The notes: generated by a model from the sequence alone, not told the origin. Counted from the stretch's first letter, positions 1-11,185 are shown. The stretch: 34,341 nucleotides of DNA from Protaetiibacter mangrovi (GCF_024752305.1 NZ_JANTHX010000005.1:517521-551861), one strand, 5' to 3'. Numbers and translations: made by a program.

Positions 1-30
1 CCCAGCGGGGCACGTGCGCGCGCGAGCGAA

Positions 31-139
31 GCGATGCGCAGGATTCGCTTTCGGGACGCTGGCACCGGGCCGGGCGGGAGCGCGTCGCCGAAGGCGGCAC
101 GCGAGGGCATGCGTCGCGAAAGCGAATCCTGCGCATCGC
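31..139. repeat. Palindromic intergenic repeat, copy A
   Basis: Bases 31-59 are the reverse complement of 111-139 with one mismatch (54/116), giving a stem of about 29 bp. The enclosed segment contains a second small palindrome, GTCGCCGAAGGC, near 84-95. The core 55-115 recurs inverted at 29603-29663 with 5 differences in 61 bases, but the outer arms of the two copies are unrelated in sequence. It lies just upstream of the nadK promoter. No protein-like reading frame of its own is convincing. It may act as a bidirectional terminator or be a REP/BIME-like or MITE-like element. Confidence 0.8.
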
Positions 140-184
140 GAAGCGGCCCTGTGCGGCAGAGCGGCACGCGTCCGACGCATCCGA

Positions 185-190
185 CAGAAT
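185..190 (+). promoter_or_regulatory. Probable -10 box of a leaderless nadK transcript
   Basis: CAGAAT lies 6 nt before the nadK ATG at 197, so transcription would start at or next to the start codon. No clear -35 box is visible. The same spacing recurs at several other genes in this window. Confidence 0.45.
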
Positions 191-196
191 GGGGGC

Positions 197-1141
197 ATGA
201 CCGACGACGCGCGCCACCTGCTGGTCGTCGCCCACACCGGCCGCGCCGATTCGCTCGACGCCGGCATCCAGGTGTGCCGACGGCTGATCGCGGCGGGCAT
301 CACGCCCGTGGTGTCGGATGACGAGCTCGCCGACCTGCGTGAGGCGGCCCCCGACCTGCAGCCGCTCGCGCTGCTCGGGGTCGACGTCGCGCCGTCGGCG
401 CTCGAGCTGGTGATCGTGCTCGGCGGCGACGGCACGATCCTGCGTGCGGCGGAGCTGGCCCGCGGATGCGAGGCCCCGGTGCTCGGCGTGAACCTCGGCC
501 ATGTCGGGTTCCTGGCGGAGGCGGAGCGCGAGGATCTCGACGAGACGGTGCAGCGCGCCCTCGCCCGCGACTACGTGGTCGAGGAGCGCATGGCGCTCTC
601 GGTGCGGGTGAAGCTCGGCAGCGAGGTGGTCTACGAGACGTGGGCCCTCAACGAGGCGACGGTCGAGAAGGCGAGCCGTGAGCGTTCGCTCGAGGTGGTC
701 GTCGAGGTCGATGCGCGTCCCCTGTCGACGTTCGGCTGCGACGGGGTCGTGGTGTCCACGCCGACGGGGTCGACCGCCTACGCGTTCTCGGCGGGCGGTC
801 CGGTGATCTGGCCGAGCGTCGAGGCGATCCTGATGGTGCCGCTGTCGGCGCACGCCCTGTTCGCGCGCCCGCTGGTGGTGGGCCCGGATTCGCCGTTGGC
901 GATCGAGCTGCTCGACCGCTCGCAGGGCAGCGGGGTGCTCTGGTGCGACGGGCGCCGCACCTTCGACCTGCCGCCGGGCGCGCGCGTGGTGGTGCGCCGG
1001 TCGCCGCAGCCCGTGCGGCTGGCGCGGCTCGCGGCGCATCCGTTCGTCGACCGCCTGGTCGGCAAGTTCGCGCTCCCGGTCGACGGCTGGCGCGGCCCGG
1101 TCGGCGAGGGTTCCGGCGGCGAGGAGCGGGGCAGGGCGTGA
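197..1141 (+). CDS. nadK: NAD kinase
   Basis: ATP/polyphosphate-dependent NAD kinase, which makes NADP+ from NAD+ in the cytosol. The 314-residue product has the family's GGDGT motif at residues 76-80 and the conserved TPTGSTAY motif at 188-195, preceded by the NE pair at 152-153 that contacts NAD. The length matches actinobacterial PpnK. The ATG at 197 is chosen because the frame upstream runs into the palindromic repeat and because MTDDARHLLVVAHTGR is a normal N-terminus for the family. The last codons overlap the GTG of recN by 4 nt (GTGA), so the two are probably translationally coupled. This pair matches Rv1695-Rv1696 of M. tuberculosis. Confidence 0.95.
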   Translation: MTDDARHLLVVAHTGRADSLDAGIQVCRRLIAAGITPVVSDDELADLREAAPDLQPLALLGVDVAPSALELVIVLGGDGTILRAAELARGCEAPVLGVNLGHVGFLAEAEREDLDETVQRALARDYVVEERMALSVRVKLGSEVVYETWALNEATVEKASRERSLEVVVEVDARPLSTFGCDGVVVSTPTGSTAYAFSAGGPVIWPSVEAILMVPLSAHALFARPLVVGPDSPLAIELLDRSQGSGVLWCDGRRTFDLPPGARVVVRRSPQPVRLARLAAHPFVDRLVGKFALPVDGWRGPVGEGSGGEERGRA

Positions 1142-2844
1142 TCGAGGAGCTGTCGATCCGCGACCTCGGCGTCATCGGGGATGCGCGGCTGCCGCTCGGC
1201 CCGGGGTTCACGGCGGTCACGGGTGAGACCGGTGCCGGCAAGACGATGGTGGTGACGGCGCTCGCGCTGCTGCTCGGCGAGCGCGCGGATGCCGGTGCGA
1301 TCCGTGCGGGCAGCGTCCAGGCGGGTGTCGAGGGGCGCTGGCTGGTGCCCGAGACCGGTGCCGTGGCGGAGCGCGTGCGCGAGGCGGGCGGCGAGGTCGA
1401 CCCGGTCGGCGACGGCCGGGCCGAGCTGATCCTCGCCCGGACCGTGTCGAGCGAGGGCCGCAGCCGCGGCATCGTCGGCGGTCGCTCGACCCCCGTCGGC
1501 GTGCTGGCCGAGCTGGGGGAGCGGCTCGTGGTGGTGCACGGGCAGTCGGACCAGCTGCGGCTGCGCTCGGCCGCGGCGCAGCGCGAGGCTCTCGACGCCT
1601 CGGCGGGTGCGGAGCACGCGTCGACGCTGCACGACTACGCCGACGCCTACCGCGACTGGCGTGCGCTCGCCTCGGAGCTCGAGGTGCTCGCGCTCGACCG
1701 CGAGACGCGCGCGCGGGAGGCCGAGCAGCTGCGGCTCGATCTCGACGAGTACGCGGAGCTCGCGCCGCAGCCCGGCGAGGAGGACGAGCTGGCCGCCCGC
1801 GCGGAACGGCTCGGCAACCTCGAGGATCTGCGCGCCTCGGCGGCGCTCGCCCAGGAGGCGATCTCGGCGCAGTCCGGGGACGACCATCCGGATGCGGTCG
1901 CCCTGGTCGAGGAGGCGCGCCGCGCCCTCGCCCGCGTGGTCGACCACGATCCGGGGCTGGCGCCCGCACGCGACGGGCTCGACGCGGTCGCGTTCCAGCT
2001 CGCCGAGGTGTCGGCGGAGCTGTCCCGCTACCTCGGCGGGCTCGACGTCGACGGCGCCCGCGAGCTGGAGGGTGTGCAGGAGCGCCGCTCCGCACTCGCG
2101 GCCTTCTCGCGCAAGCACGGCGCACCCGTCGACGAGCTGGTGGCGCGCTTCGAGCAGGCGGGCCTGCGGCTGGTCGAACTGGACGGCGACGACGACCGCA
2201 TCCGGGCCCTCGAGCACGAGGTGCAGCGGGCGCGGGTGCGGGTCGACGAGCTGGCCGATCGGGTCGGCGCGGGGCGACGGGCGGCCGCCGAGGCCCTCGC
2301 CTCGGCGGTGACGGCGGAGCTCGCCGCGCTCGCGATGCCGGACGCGCGTCTGGTCGTCGAGGTGGAGGCGGCCGAGCTCGGGCCGACAGGCCGCGACCGG
2401 GTCGCCTTCCTGCTGACGCCGCACACGGGCGCGGAACCGCGTCCGCTCGCGAGGGGCGCATCGGGCGGCGAGCTCTCGCGCGTGATGCTCGCCCTCGAGG
2501 TGGTGCTGGCGGCGGGCGGCGAGACCCCGACGTTCGTGTTCGACGAGGTCGACGCGGGGGTCGGCGGTGCGGCGGCGATCGAGATCGGGCGCCGTCTCGC
2601 CCGGCTGGCCGAGTCGGCGCAGGTGATCGTGGTCACCCACCTGGCGCAGGTGGCGGCCTTCGCCGGCAACCATCTGGTCGTCGAGAAGGACCGCGACGGT
2701 CGGGTGACGGCCTCGAGCGTGCGGCGGGTCGACGCGGATGCCCGTGCGGCCGAGATGGCGCGGTTGCTGTCGGGCCTCGCCGACTCGGAGAGCGGTCTGG
2801 CGCACGCCCGCGAGCTGCTCGAGCTCGCTCAGCCCGCGCGCTGA
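1138..2844 (+). CDS. recN: DNA repair protein RecN
   Basis: SMC-like ATPase that acts in double-strand-break repair by recombination. The 568-residue product begins at a GTG overlapping the nadK stop, with the purine-rich GAGGAGCGGGGCAGGG just upstream. Walker A GETGAGKT is at residues 29-36. A long charged middle region (about 160-400) has coiled-coil character. The ABC signature (SGGELSRVMLALE) and Walker B/D-loop (FVFDEVDAGVGG) sit near residues 440-480, followed by the H-loop segment VIVVTHLAQVAAFA. All functional motifs of a full-length RecN are present. Confidence 0.95.
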   Translation: MIEELSIRDLGVIGDARLPLGPGFTAVTGETGAGKTMVVTALALLLGERADAGAIRAGSVQAGVEGRWLVPETGAVAERVREAGGEVDPVGDGRAELILARTVSSEGRSRGIVGGRSTPVGVLAELGERLVVVHGQSDQLRLRSAAAQREALDASAGAEHASTLHDYADAYRDWRALASELEVLALDRETRAREAEQLRLDLDEYAELAPQPGEEDELAARAERLGNLEDLRASAALAQEAISAQSGDDHPDAVALVEEARRALARVVDHDPGLAPARDGLDAVAFQLAEVSAELSRYLGGLDVDGARELEGVQERRSALAAFSRKHGAPVDELVARFEQAGLRLVELDGDDDRIRALEHEVQRARVRVDELADRVGAGRRAAAEALASAVTAELAALAMPDARLVVEVEAAELGPTGRDRVAFLLTPHTGAEPRPLARGASGGELSRVMLALEVVLAAGGETPTFVFDEVDAGVGGAAAIEIGRRLARLAESAQVIVVTHLAQVAAFAGNHLVVEKDRDGRVTASSVRRVDADARAAEMARLLSGLADSESGLAHARELLELAQPAR

Positions 2845-2899
2845 GCGAGGTTCGGCATCCGATGTCGCCGTGTCGCAGCGGACGCTCGGTTTCGTGACA

Positions 2900-2905
2900 T
2901 ATGCT
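2900..2905 (+). promoter_or_regulatory. Probable -10 box for pyrG
   Basis: TATGCT fits TANNNT and lies 8 nt before the first GTG of pyrG in the 69-bp recN-pyrG gap, again suggesting a leaderless or nearly leaderless transcript. No good -35 is seen. Confidence 0.4.
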
Positions 2906-2907
2906 GA

Positions 2908-4662
<1,755 letters not shown>

Positions 4663-4667
4663 CCCCC

Positions 4668-5255
4668 GTGACCCCCGACGAGCGCGCCGCGCTGCTCGAC
4701 GGTCCGCTCGCCGACCTGAGCGATCCCGCGGAGCTCGTGTGGTCGCATCGCGTGTACGAGGGGCGCGTGTGGGACATCCGCCGCGACCGCTTCCGTTTCG
4801 GCGACCACGAGCTCGAACGCGACTACGTCGACCACACGGGAGCCGTGGCCGTGCTCGCGCGGGACGCCGAGGATCGCGTGCTGCTGATCAACCAGTACCG
4901 GCATCCGATCCGCTCCCGCGACTGGGAGCTGCCGGCGGGGCTGCTCGACGTCGAGGGGGAGGACCCTCTCGCCGCGGCACGGCGTGAGCTCGCCGAGGAG
5001 GCGGATCTGGTCGCCGAGGACTGGAGCGAGCTGCTCGTGTTCGCGACCTCGCCCGGCGGCAGCGACGAGGTGATCCGGGTCTACGAGGCGCGCGGCGTCT
5101 CGGCCGCACCCGAGGTCTTCGACCGCACCGAGGAGGAGGCCGAGCTGCTGCTGCGCTGGGTGCCGCTCGCCGAGGTCGTCGAGGCGGCGCTCGCCGGACG
5201 GTTGCGCAACTCGATCCTGCTGCTCGCGGTGCTGGCCGCTGATGCCCGCGGCTGA
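4668..5255 (+). CDS. NUDIX hydrolase, probable ADP-ribose pyrophosphatase
   Basis: A 195-residue NUDIX protein in the place occupied by the ADP-ribose pyrophosphatase Rv1700 in M. tuberculosis. The NUDIX box runs from GLLDVEGED through [11 protein letters not shown], with the metal-binding REL-EE core intact. As in other actinobacterial homologues, the final Gly of the consensus is not present. [17 protein letters not shown] just before it is typical of the ADP-ribose/nucleoside-diphosphate-sugar subgroup. By family it would hydrolyse ADP-ribose to AMP and ribose 5-phosphate; the exact substrate is inferred. The start is GTG 5 bp after pyrG. The 3' end overlaps xerD by 14 nt. Confidence 0.88.
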   Translation: MTPDERAALLDGPLADLSDPAELVWSHRVYEGRVWDIRRDRFRFGDHELERDYVDHTGAVAVLARDAEDRVLLINQYRHPIRSRDWELPAGLLDVEGEDPLAAARRELAEEADLVAEDWSELLVFATSPGGSDEVIRVYEARGVSAAPEVFDRTEEEAELLLRWVPLAEVVEAALAGRLRNSILLLAVLAADARG

Positions 5256-6165
5256 GCTCGCGCGGCACCTCGACCGCTACCTGCGCCACCTCTCGATCGA
5301 GCGCGGTCTGTCGGCCAACACGGTCGCCGCCTATCGGCGCGATCTGACGGCGCTCCTCGCGGCGCTCGTCGACCGCGGGGTGACGGATCCGGCCGCCCTC
5401 GCGCCGGAGCTGCTGCGCGGCTACGTGGTGGGTCTGCGCGACGGGGAGGCCGGTCTCTCGGCGAGCTCGACGGCGCGCGTCATCTCCTCCATCCGCGGGT
5501 TCACGCGCTTCCTCGTCGAGGAGGGCGTGCTCACCGCCGACCCGGCGCAGGATCTCGTCGCACCGAAGCTCCCGAAACGGCTGCCGAAGGTGCTCAGCCA
5601 GCAGCAGGTGGAGGCGCTGCTCGCGGCCACCGATGGCGACGATCCGGTGCGGATGCGCGACAAGGCCCTGCTCGAGCTCCTGTACGCGACCGGTGCGCGG
5701 GTGTCGGAGGCGGTGGCGCTCGACGTCGACGACCTGGTCGGACCGGACGGCACGCCCGAGCTCATCCGCGTGATCGGCAAGGGTGACAAGCAGCGGATCG
5801 TGCCGGTCGGCTCGTATGCGCGGGCGGCTGTCGAGGCGTACCTGGTGCGGGCGCGCCCGCTGCTCGCGGGCGGGGGCCGGGCCACCCCCGCGCTGTTCCT
5901 CGGCGCCCGCGGCGCGAGGCTCAGCAGGCAGAACGCGTGGCTCGTGATCCGCGCCGCCGCCGAGCGCGCGGGGCTGACGGTCGACGTCTCGCCGCACAGC
6001 CTGCGCCATTCCTTCGCGACGCACCTGCTCGCGGGAGGCGCGGACGTGCGGGTGGTGCAGGAGCTGCTCGGACACGCGTCCGTCGCGACGACGCAGCTCT
6101 ACACGCACGTCACGATCGACAACCTCCGCGACGCCTACCAGCTCTCCCACCCCCGCGCCCGCTGA
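5242..6165 (+). CDS. xerD: Tyrosine recombinase XerD
   Basis: Site-specific tyrosine recombinase that with XerC resolves chromosome dimers at dif. The 307-residue protein has an N-terminal SAM-like core-binding domain (about 5-95) and a C-terminal catalytic domain. All catalytic residues are visible: R153 (TGARVSE), K180 (GKGDK), H252 and R255 ([10 protein letters not shown]), H278 ([11 protein letters not shown]) and Y287 (YTHV). The syntenic position between the NUDIX gene and parA-scpAB identifies it as the housekeeping XerD and not a phage integrase. The ATG lies inside the end of the preceding gene (14-nt overlap), implying translational coupling. Confidence 0.94.
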   Translation: MPAAELARHLDRYLRHLSIERGLSANTVAAYRRDLTALLAALVDRGVTDPAALAPELLRGYVVGLRDGEAGLSASSTARVISSIRGFTRFLVEEGVLTADPAQDLVAPKLPKRLPKVLSQQQVEALLAATDGDDPVRMRDKALLELLYATGARVSEAVALDVDDLVGPDGTPELIRVIGKGDKQRIVPVGSYARAAVEAYLVRARPLLAGGGRATPALFLGARGARLSRQNAWLVIRAAAERAGLTVDVSPHSLRHSFATHLLAGGADVRVVQELLGHASVATTQLYTHVTIDNLRDAYQLSHPRAR

Positions 6166-6200
6166 CCCCGCGCGACGCGCCGGTTTCAGGCTCTAGTTGA

Positions 6201-6215
6201 GGGTTAGGTGAACCC
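6201..6215. promoter_or_regulatory. Small inverted repeat in the xerD-parA gap
   Basis: GGGTT-AGGTG-AACCC is a perfect 5-bp inverted repeat in the 107-bp gap before parA. It lacks a U-tract, so a protein-binding site is as likely as a weak terminator. Function not known. Confidence 0.25.
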
Positions 6216-6260
6216 GGAGGGGCGCGCCTGTCGTCGCGGGGGGCGCAGAAGGGCCGGACG

Positions 6261-6266
6261 TACACT
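6261..6266 (+). promoter_or_regulatory. Probable -10 box of a leaderless parA transcript
   Basis: TACACT, a good TANNNT match, ends 6 nt before the parA ATG at 6273. No Shine-Dalgarno sequence is visible in front of this ATG, consistent with leaderless initiation. Confidence 0.5.
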
Positions 6267-6272
6267 CGCGAT

Positions 6273-7184
6273 ATGACAGCGCAGCGGGAGGCCACCCAGC
6301 TCCGGGACGGCAGCACCGAACTGCCCGGGCTCGAGGACCTGGGCGTCGAACTGGGTCCGACGGGGCGCCCCGTGACCGAATTCCCGGAGCCGAAGACGCT
6401 GAGATCGCACGGCCCGGCCCGGATCATCGCCCTCTGCAACCAGAAGGGCGGGGTGGGCAAGACCACCACCACGATCAGCCTCGGCGCCGCCCTCGCCGCC
6501 TACGGCCGGCGGGTGCTCGCGATCGACTTCGACCCCCAGGGCGCGCTGTCGGCGGGGCTCGGCGTGCCGACGCACGACGTCACCACGATCTACGACCTGC
6601 TGCTCGGCTCGGCCAAGGACGTCGCTGCCGCGATCCAGACCACCGGCACGCCGGGGCTCGACGTGATCCCCGCGAACATCGACCTCTCCGCGGCCGAGGT
6701 GCACCTCGTGAACGAGGTCGCCCGCGAGCAGATCCTCGCCCGTGTGCTGCGCCAGGTCGCCGCCGACTACGACGTCATCCTGATCGACTGCCAGCCCTCG
6801 CTCGGGCTGCTCACCGTCAACGCCCTCACCGCGGCGCACGGCGTGCTCATCCCGCTCGAGTGCGAGTACTTCGCGCTGCGCGGCGTGGCGCTGCTCGTCG
6901 AGACGATCGACAAGGTGCGCGACCGGCTGAACCCCGCGATCGAGCTGGACGGCATCCTCGCGACCATGTACGACCCCCGCACCCTGCACTCGCGCGAGGT
7001 GCTCGAGCGCGTCGTCGAGGCGTTCGGCGACCGCGTGCTCGAGACGGTCATCAACCGCACCGTGAAGTTCCCGGATGCCTCGGTCGCGGCCACCCCGATC
7101 ACCGAGTTCGCGCCCGACCACCACGGCGCCGACCAGTACCGCCAGCTCGCCCGCGAGCTCGTGCACCGTCACGCCGTCGCCTGA
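6273..7184 (+). CDS. ParA/Soj-family ATPase of the scpAB cluster
   Basis: ParA/MinD-type P-loop ATPase of 303 residues. After a disordered N-terminal extension of about 50 residues it has the deviant Walker A KGGVGKTT at 58-65, the FDPQG switch region and the DCQPSLGLLTVNAL motif. The ortholog Rv1708 sits at the same place before scpA-scpB. No parB lies next to it, so this is not the oriC-proximal parAB pair. A role with condensin ScpAB in chromosome organisation is inferred from the conserved neighbourhood. The gene is monocistronic or the first of the parA-scpA run; scpA has its own -10-like box. Confidence 0.9.
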   Translation: MTAQREATQLRDGSTELPGLEDLGVELGPTGRPVTEFPEPKTLRSHGPARIIALCNQKGGVGKTTTTISLGAALAAYGRRVLAIDFDPQGALSAGLGVPTHDVTTIYDLLLGSAKDVAAAIQTTGTPGLDVIPANIDLSAAEVHLVNEVAREQILARVLRQVAADYDVILIDCQPSLGLLTVNALTAAHGVLIPLECEYFALRGVALLVETIDKVRDRLNPAIELDGILATMYDPRTLHSREVLERVVEAFGDRVLETVINRTVKFPDASVAATPITEFAPDHHGADQYRQLARELVHRHAVA

Positions 7185-7202
7185 GCTCCGGCCGCCGCTG
7201 AC

Positions 7203-7208
7203 TAGACT
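7203..7208 (+). promoter_or_regulatory. Probable -10 box of a leaderless scpA transcript
   Basis: TAGACT lies 7 nt before the scpA ATG (7216) in the 31-bp parA-scpA gap. No Shine-Dalgarno sequence precedes the ATG. Confidence 0.5.
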
Positions 7209-7215
7209 CGCCACC

Positions 7216-8052
7216 ATGCAGGAGGCGTCCGTCGAGGTCGATCAGGCCGTGGCGGACGACGCCCCGCCGGAGGCGGGATTCCGCCTCACCTTGGCGAACT
7301 TCGACGGTCCCTTCGACCTGCTGTTGTCGCTCATCACCAAGCACGAGCTCGACATCACCGAGGTCTCGCTCTCGAAGGTCACCGACGAGTTCATCTCCTA
7401 CCTGCGGGGGCTCGACGGCCCGGAGGAGCTCGACCAGGCGAGCGAGTTCCTCGTCGTCGCGGCCACCCTGCTCGACCTCAAGGTCGCGGGGCTCCTGCCG
7501 CAGGGCGAGCTCGTCGACGCCGAGGACGTGGCGCTGCTCGAGGCGCGCGACCTGCTGTTCGCGCGCCTGCTGCAGTACCGCGCGTTCAAGGAGGCCGCCC
7601 GCTGGTTCGAGGCCGGGTTCGAGGCGGAGTCGGGGCGGCATCCGCGGTCGGTGCGTCTCGAGGAGAAGTACCGGAGGCAGACGCCGGAGCTGGTCTGGAC
7701 GCTCAGCCTGCACGACTTCGCGGCGCTCGCCGCGCTGGCGATGGCTCCGCGCGAGATCGCGGTGGTCGGCCTCGACCACCTGCACGCGCCGCTCGTGAGC
7801 ATCCGCGAGCAGGCGGCGGTCGTGGTCACGATGTTGCGAGCGGGCCAGGCGACGACCTTCCGCGAGCTGATCGCGGGCGCCGCGCAACGCGGCGTCGTGG
7901 TGGCGCGCTTCCTCGCGGTGCTCGAGCTGTACCGTCACGCCGCCATCTCCTTCGAGCAGTTCGAGCCGCTCGGCGAGATCACCCTGCGCTGGACGGCCGC
8001 GCACTGGAACGACGACCAACTGGCGACCCTGGGGGCCGACTATGACCGATGA
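7216..8052 (+). CDS. scpA: Segregation and condensation protein A (kleisin)
   Basis: Kleisin subunit of the SMC-ScpAB condensin, which compacts and segregates the chromosome. The 278-residue product has the diagnostic N-terminal segment FDGPFDLLLSLITKHELDITEVSLSKVTDEF (near residues 32-60) and a C-terminal winged-helix region contacting the SMC head. The start ATG at 7216 follows the -10-like box; the frame extends further upstream, but only as read-through of the parA 3' end. It overlaps scpB by 11 nt, matching the 1:2 complex these proteins form. Confidence 0.93.
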   Translation: MQEASVEVDQAVADDAPPEAGFRLTLANFDGPFDLLLSLITKHELDITEVSLSKVTDEFISYLRGLDGPEELDQASEFLVVAATLLDLKVAGLLPQGELVDAEDVALLEARDLLFARLLQYRAFKEAARWFEAGFEAESGRHPRSVRLEEKYRRQTPELVWTLSLHDFAALAALAMAPREIAVVGLDHLHAPLVSIREQAAVVVTMLRAGQATTFRELIAGAAQRGVVVARFLAVLELYRHAAISFEQFEPLGEITLRWTAAHWNDDQLATLGADYDR

Positions 8053-8623
8053 CGTGCACGACGACGGTGCGGCGCTCGAGCGACGCCTCGAGGCGATCAT
8101 GCTCGTGGCCGACGAGCCGCTTCCGCTGGTGACGCTGGCGACCGCGCTGGGTGCACCGGTGCCCGCGGTGCGGCAGTCGCTCGAGCGTCTCGTCTCCGAC
8201 TACGACGGCGAGATCGGCGGGCCGCGTCGCGGCTTCGAGCTGCGGGAGGTGGGCGGAGGGTGGCGCCTGTACGTACGCCCCGAGCACGACGAGGTCGTGC
8301 GCGACTTCGTGCTCACCCAGAGCCCCACCCGCCTCTCGCAGGCGGCGCTCGAGACGCTCGCGGTGATCGCCTACCGGCAGCCGATCGCCCGCAGCTCGAT
8401 CGCCGCGATCCGCGCGGTCAACGTCGACTCGGTCGTGCGCACGCTGCTCGGCCGGGGCCTCATCACCGAGGCGTTCACGGATGCCGAGACCGGTGCCATC
8501 CACTACGAGACCACCCCGCTGCTGCTGACCCAGCTCGGCATCAACTCGCTCGACGAGCTACCGCCGATCTCCCCGCTGCTGCCGGACGGGGTCGAGGGGT
8601 TCGAGGAGCTCGGCGCCCGATGA
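8042..8623 (+). CDS. scpB: Segregation and condensation protein B
   Basis: Winged-helix partner of ScpA in the condensin complex. The 193-residue protein has two winged-helix domains. The typical family stretches LEAIMLVADEPLPLVTLA (near residue 16) and LSQAALETLAVIAYRQPIARS followed by AIRAVNVDSVVRTLLGRGLI are both present. Translation probably starts at ATG 8042 inside the end of scpA. The stop overlaps the rluB ATG (ATGA arrangement), so scpA-scpB-rluB-tyrA-cmk appears to form one translationally coupled run. Confidence 0.93.
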   Translation: MTDDVHDDGAALERRLEAIMLVADEPLPLVTLATALGAPVPAVRQSLERLVSDYDGEIGGPRRGFELREVGGGWRLYVRPEHDEVVRDFVLTQSPTRLSQAALETLAVIAYRQPIARSSIAAIRAVNVDSVVRTLLGRGLITEAFTDAETGAIHYETTPLLLTQLGINSLDELPPISPLLPDGVEGFEELGAR

Positions 8624-9408
8624 TCGACGAGCAGCCGGAGGGCGAGCGACTCCAGAAGGTGCTCGCGGCGGCGGGCGTGGCGTCGAGGCGCGTCGTGGAG
8701 CAGTACATCGTCGCCGGGCGCATCCGTGTCAACGGTCGCGTGGTCACGGAGCTCGGAACCCGGATCGACCCCGAGAACGATCGGGTCGAGGTCGACGGCA
8801 CACCCGTGCAGCTCGACGCCGACAAGCGCTACCTCATGCTCAACAAGCCCAAGGGCGTCGTGAGCACGATGTCGGACGAGAACGGGCGCCCCGACCTGGC
8901 CCGCTACGCCGAGCAGGCGGGGGAGCGGGTCTACAACGTGGGCCGGCTGGACGCCGAGACGACGGGCCTGCTCGTGCTCACGAACGACGGCGAGCTCGCC
9001 CACGTGCTCGCGCACCCCTCCTACGGGATCGAGAAGACCTACCTCGCGACGGTGCGCGGTGTCGTGAAGCCCGAGGCGCTGCGGCGGCTCCGGGCCGGAG
9101 TCGACCTCGACGACGGGCCGATCGCCGCCGACCGGGTGCGCGTCATCGGCGAGCCATCCGGGGGGCGCACGATCGTCGAGGTCACGCTGCACTCCGGCCG
9201 CAACCGCATCGTGCGCCGGATGCTCGCCGAGGTGGGCCACCCCGTGATCGAGCTCGTGCGGCGCCAGTTCGGCCCCCTGCACCTCGGCTCGCTCGGGGCG
9301 GGGCGGATGCGCGACCTCACTAAGGTGGAGGTCGGCGCGCTGCTGGCCCTCGCCCGCGACGCCGCAGCCGACGCCGCACCGCCGACCACGAAGCAGGAAC
9401 CCCGATGA
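8620..9408 (+). CDS. rluB: 23S rRNA pseudouridine synthase, RluB type
   Basis: RsuA/RluB-family pseudouridine synthase of 262 residues, modifying large-subunit rRNA. An N-terminal S4 RNA-binding domain (about 8-55, [16 protein letters not shown]) is followed by the catalytic domain with [17 protein letters not shown], where D111 is the catalytic aspartate. The conserved [19 protein letters not shown] motif lies toward the C-terminus. The ATG overlaps the scpB stop by 4 nt and the gene overlaps tyrA by 4 nt. Position scpB-rluB-cmk matches Rv1710-Rv1712. Confidence 0.92.
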   Translation: MIDEQPEGERLQKVLAAAGVASRRVVEQYIVAGRIRVNGRVVTELGTRIDPENDRVEVDGTPVQLDADKRYLMLNKPKGVVSTMSDENGRPDLARYAEQAGERVYNVGRLDAETTGLLVLTNDGELAHVLAHPSYGIEKTYLATVRGVVKPEALRRLRAGVDLDDGPIAADRVRVIGEPSGGRTIVEVTLHSGRNRIVRRMLAEVGHPVIELVRRQFGPLHLGSLGAGRMRDLTKVEVGALLALARDAAADAAPPTTKQEPR

Positions 9409-10511
9409 CCGACCCGCACCCGGGCGACCACCGTCTCGCGGAGCAGGTGCGCATCGTCGGCTCCGGACTGCTCGGCGCGAGCATCGGCCTCGGTCTCTCG
9501 GCGAAGGGCGTCGACGTCATCGTCGACGACGCCTCACCGTCGACCCGTTCGCTCGCGATCGCCTACGGCGCCGGCCGTGCGCCCGCCGCGGGCGATGCGC
9601 CGGGCCTGATCGTGGTCGCCGTGCCCCCGGATGTCGTGGCCGAGGTGGTCGCCGCCGAGCTCGAGCGCTTCCCCGAGGCGCTCGTGACCGACGTCGCGAG
9701 CGTGAAGCTCTTCCCGCTCGAGCAGCTGCGCGCCCGCGGGGCGGACCTGTCGCGCTACCTCGGCTCGCATCCGATGGCGGGCCGGGAGCGCGGCGGCGCC
9801 GTGTCGGCCCGCGCCGACCTGTTCGTGGGCCGGCCCTGGATCCTGGCGGGACACGACCGCATCAGCTACCGCCGCGCCGCCGCCGTCGAGCACATGGCGC
9901 TCGACCTCGGCGCCGTCCCGATCCAGTTGGATGCCGCCGAACACGACCGGAGCGTCGCCCTGGTCTCGCACGCGCCCCAACTCGTGGCGAGCCTGCTCGC
10001 GAGCCGGCTGCGCGACGGCTCCGCCTCCGCGCTCGGCCTCGCCGGGCAGGGGGTGCGCGACACCACCCGCATCGCCGGCAGCAATCCCGAGCTCTGGGTG
10101 CAGATCCTCGGCGCGAACGCGGCCGAGATCGCCGCGGTGCTGAAGCCGCTGCGCGACGAGCTCGATGTCGTGATCGCGGCCCTCGACGACCCGGAGGCGC
10201 CCGCCTCGCGGCGGGCGATCGCCGAGGCGCTCGTCGCCGGCAACGACGGCGTCGCGCGTATCCCGGGCAAGCACGGCCAGGACAAGCGCTACACCTCGCT
10301 CGTCGTCAAGATCGACGACCGTCCGGGCCAGCTCGCGAGGCTGCTCACCGAGATCGGCGAGGAGGGCGTGAACATGGAGGACCTGCGCCTCGAGCACTCG
10401 CCCGAGACGAAGGTCGGCTTCGCCGAGATCTCGGTGCTGCCGGAGGCCGCGCATCCGCTCGCCGCCGCCCTCGAACAGCGCGGGTGGACCCTCATGGAGG
10501 CCGAGCGGTGA
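9405..10511 (+). CDS. tyrA: Prephenate dehydrogenase
   Basis: NAD(P)-dependent prephenate dehydrogenase, converting prephenate to 4-hydroxyphenylpyruvate for tyrosine synthesis. The 368-residue product has an N-terminal Rossmann fold with GSGLLG at 19-24, the family signature GSHPMAGRE near residue 122, and a C-terminal ACT domain from about residue 300 ([20 protein letters not shown]), which suggests feedback control by an aromatic amino acid. The gene is wedged between rluB and cmk with 4-nt and 1-nt overlaps; M. tuberculosis lacks tyrA at this place. Confidence 0.93.
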   Translation: MTDPHPGDHRLAEQVRIVGSGLLGASIGLGLSAKGVDVIVDDASPSTRSLAIAYGAGRAPAAGDAPGLIVVAVPPDVVAEVVAAELERFPEALVTDVASVKLFPLEQLRARGADLSRYLGSHPMAGRERGGAVSARADLFVGRPWILAGHDRISYRRAAAVEHMALDLGAVPIQLDAAEHDRSVALVSHAPQLVASLLASRLRDGSASALGLAGQGVRDTTRIAGSNPELWVQILGANAAEIAAVLKPLRDELDVVIAALDDPEAPASRRAIAEALVAGNDGVARIPGKHGQDKRYTSLVVKIDDRPGQLARLLTEIGEEGVNMEDLRLEHSPETKVGFAEISVLPEAAHPLAAALEQRGWTLMEAER

Positions 10512-11185
10512 TGTGCGCAGCAGTCGTCGTCGCCGTCGACGGCCCGGCGGGCTCGGGCAAGTCGAGTGTGAGCAAGGCCGCCTCGCGTGCGCTCGGCTAC
10601 GCCTTCCTCGACACGGGCGCCGCCTATCGCGCGCTCACCTGGCAGGCGCTCGAGTCCGGCATCGACACGGCCGACGCCGCGGCCATCGTGGCGCTGCTCG
10701 ACGGCTTCGACTACCGCACGACGGTCACCGACGAGGGAACCCGCGTCACGGTGGGCGACGCCGACGTGACCGACGCCATCCGCGAACCGCGCATCTCCGC
10801 CGTGGTGAGCGACATCGCGCGCGTCCCCGAGGTACGGCTCGCCCTCAACGACGCGTTCCGGCGGATGATCCGCGAGACGGATGCGCCGGGCATCGTCGTC
10901 GAGGGCCGCGACATCACGACGGTCGTCGCCCCGGACGCCGCCGTGCGCATCCTCCTGACGGCCGACGAAGCGGTTAGAATTGCCAGGCGATCGGCCGAGC
11001 TCGCGCCCGGCACCGCCTCCACGGCGGGGCAGCTGCGCGAGCGGGATGCGCGGGACGCCCAGGTGGTCGACTTCCTGACCGCGGCGCCCGGCGTCGTGAC
11101 GATCGACTCCACCGAGCTCGACTTCGACCAGACCGTCCAGGCGGTCGTCGGGCTCGTGAATGACGAGCAGGAAAAAAGGTTATAA
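10511..11185 (+). CDS. cmk: Cytidylate kinase
   Basis: CMP/dCMP kinase, transferring phosphate from ATP to CMP. The 224-residue protein begins with the P-loop GPAGSGKSS (11-19) and continues with the conserved [18 protein letters not shown] and [10 protein letters not shown] motifs. ATG 10511 forms TGATG with the tyrA stop; GTG 10508 is a possible alternative. The last dozen codons become AT-rich, including a run of six A, directly next to the low-GC satD-like cassette, so the very C-terminus may have been rewritten by the insertion. In relatives der normally follows directly. Confidence 0.93.
   Translation: MCAAVVVAVDGPAGSGKSSVSKAASRALGYAFLDTGAAYRALTWQALESGIDTADAAAIVALLDGFDYRTTVTDEGTRVTVGDADVTDAIREPRISAVVSDIARVPEVRLALNDAFRRMIRETDAPGIVVEGRDITTVVAPDAAVRILLTADEAVRIARRSAELAPGTASTAGQLRERDARDAQVVDFLTAAPGVVTIDSTELDFDQTVQAVVGLVNDEQEKRL

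Noticed and set aside
14-196. Upstream extension of the nadK reading frame
   Set aside because: It translates the palindromic repeat. Matching nonsense (GARRRRRHA...) appears opposite repeat copy B.
5242-6165. XerD as a phage or island integrase
   Set aside because: Position between the NUDIX gene and parA-scpAB is the conserved chromosomal location of housekeeping xerD, with no phage genes nearby.
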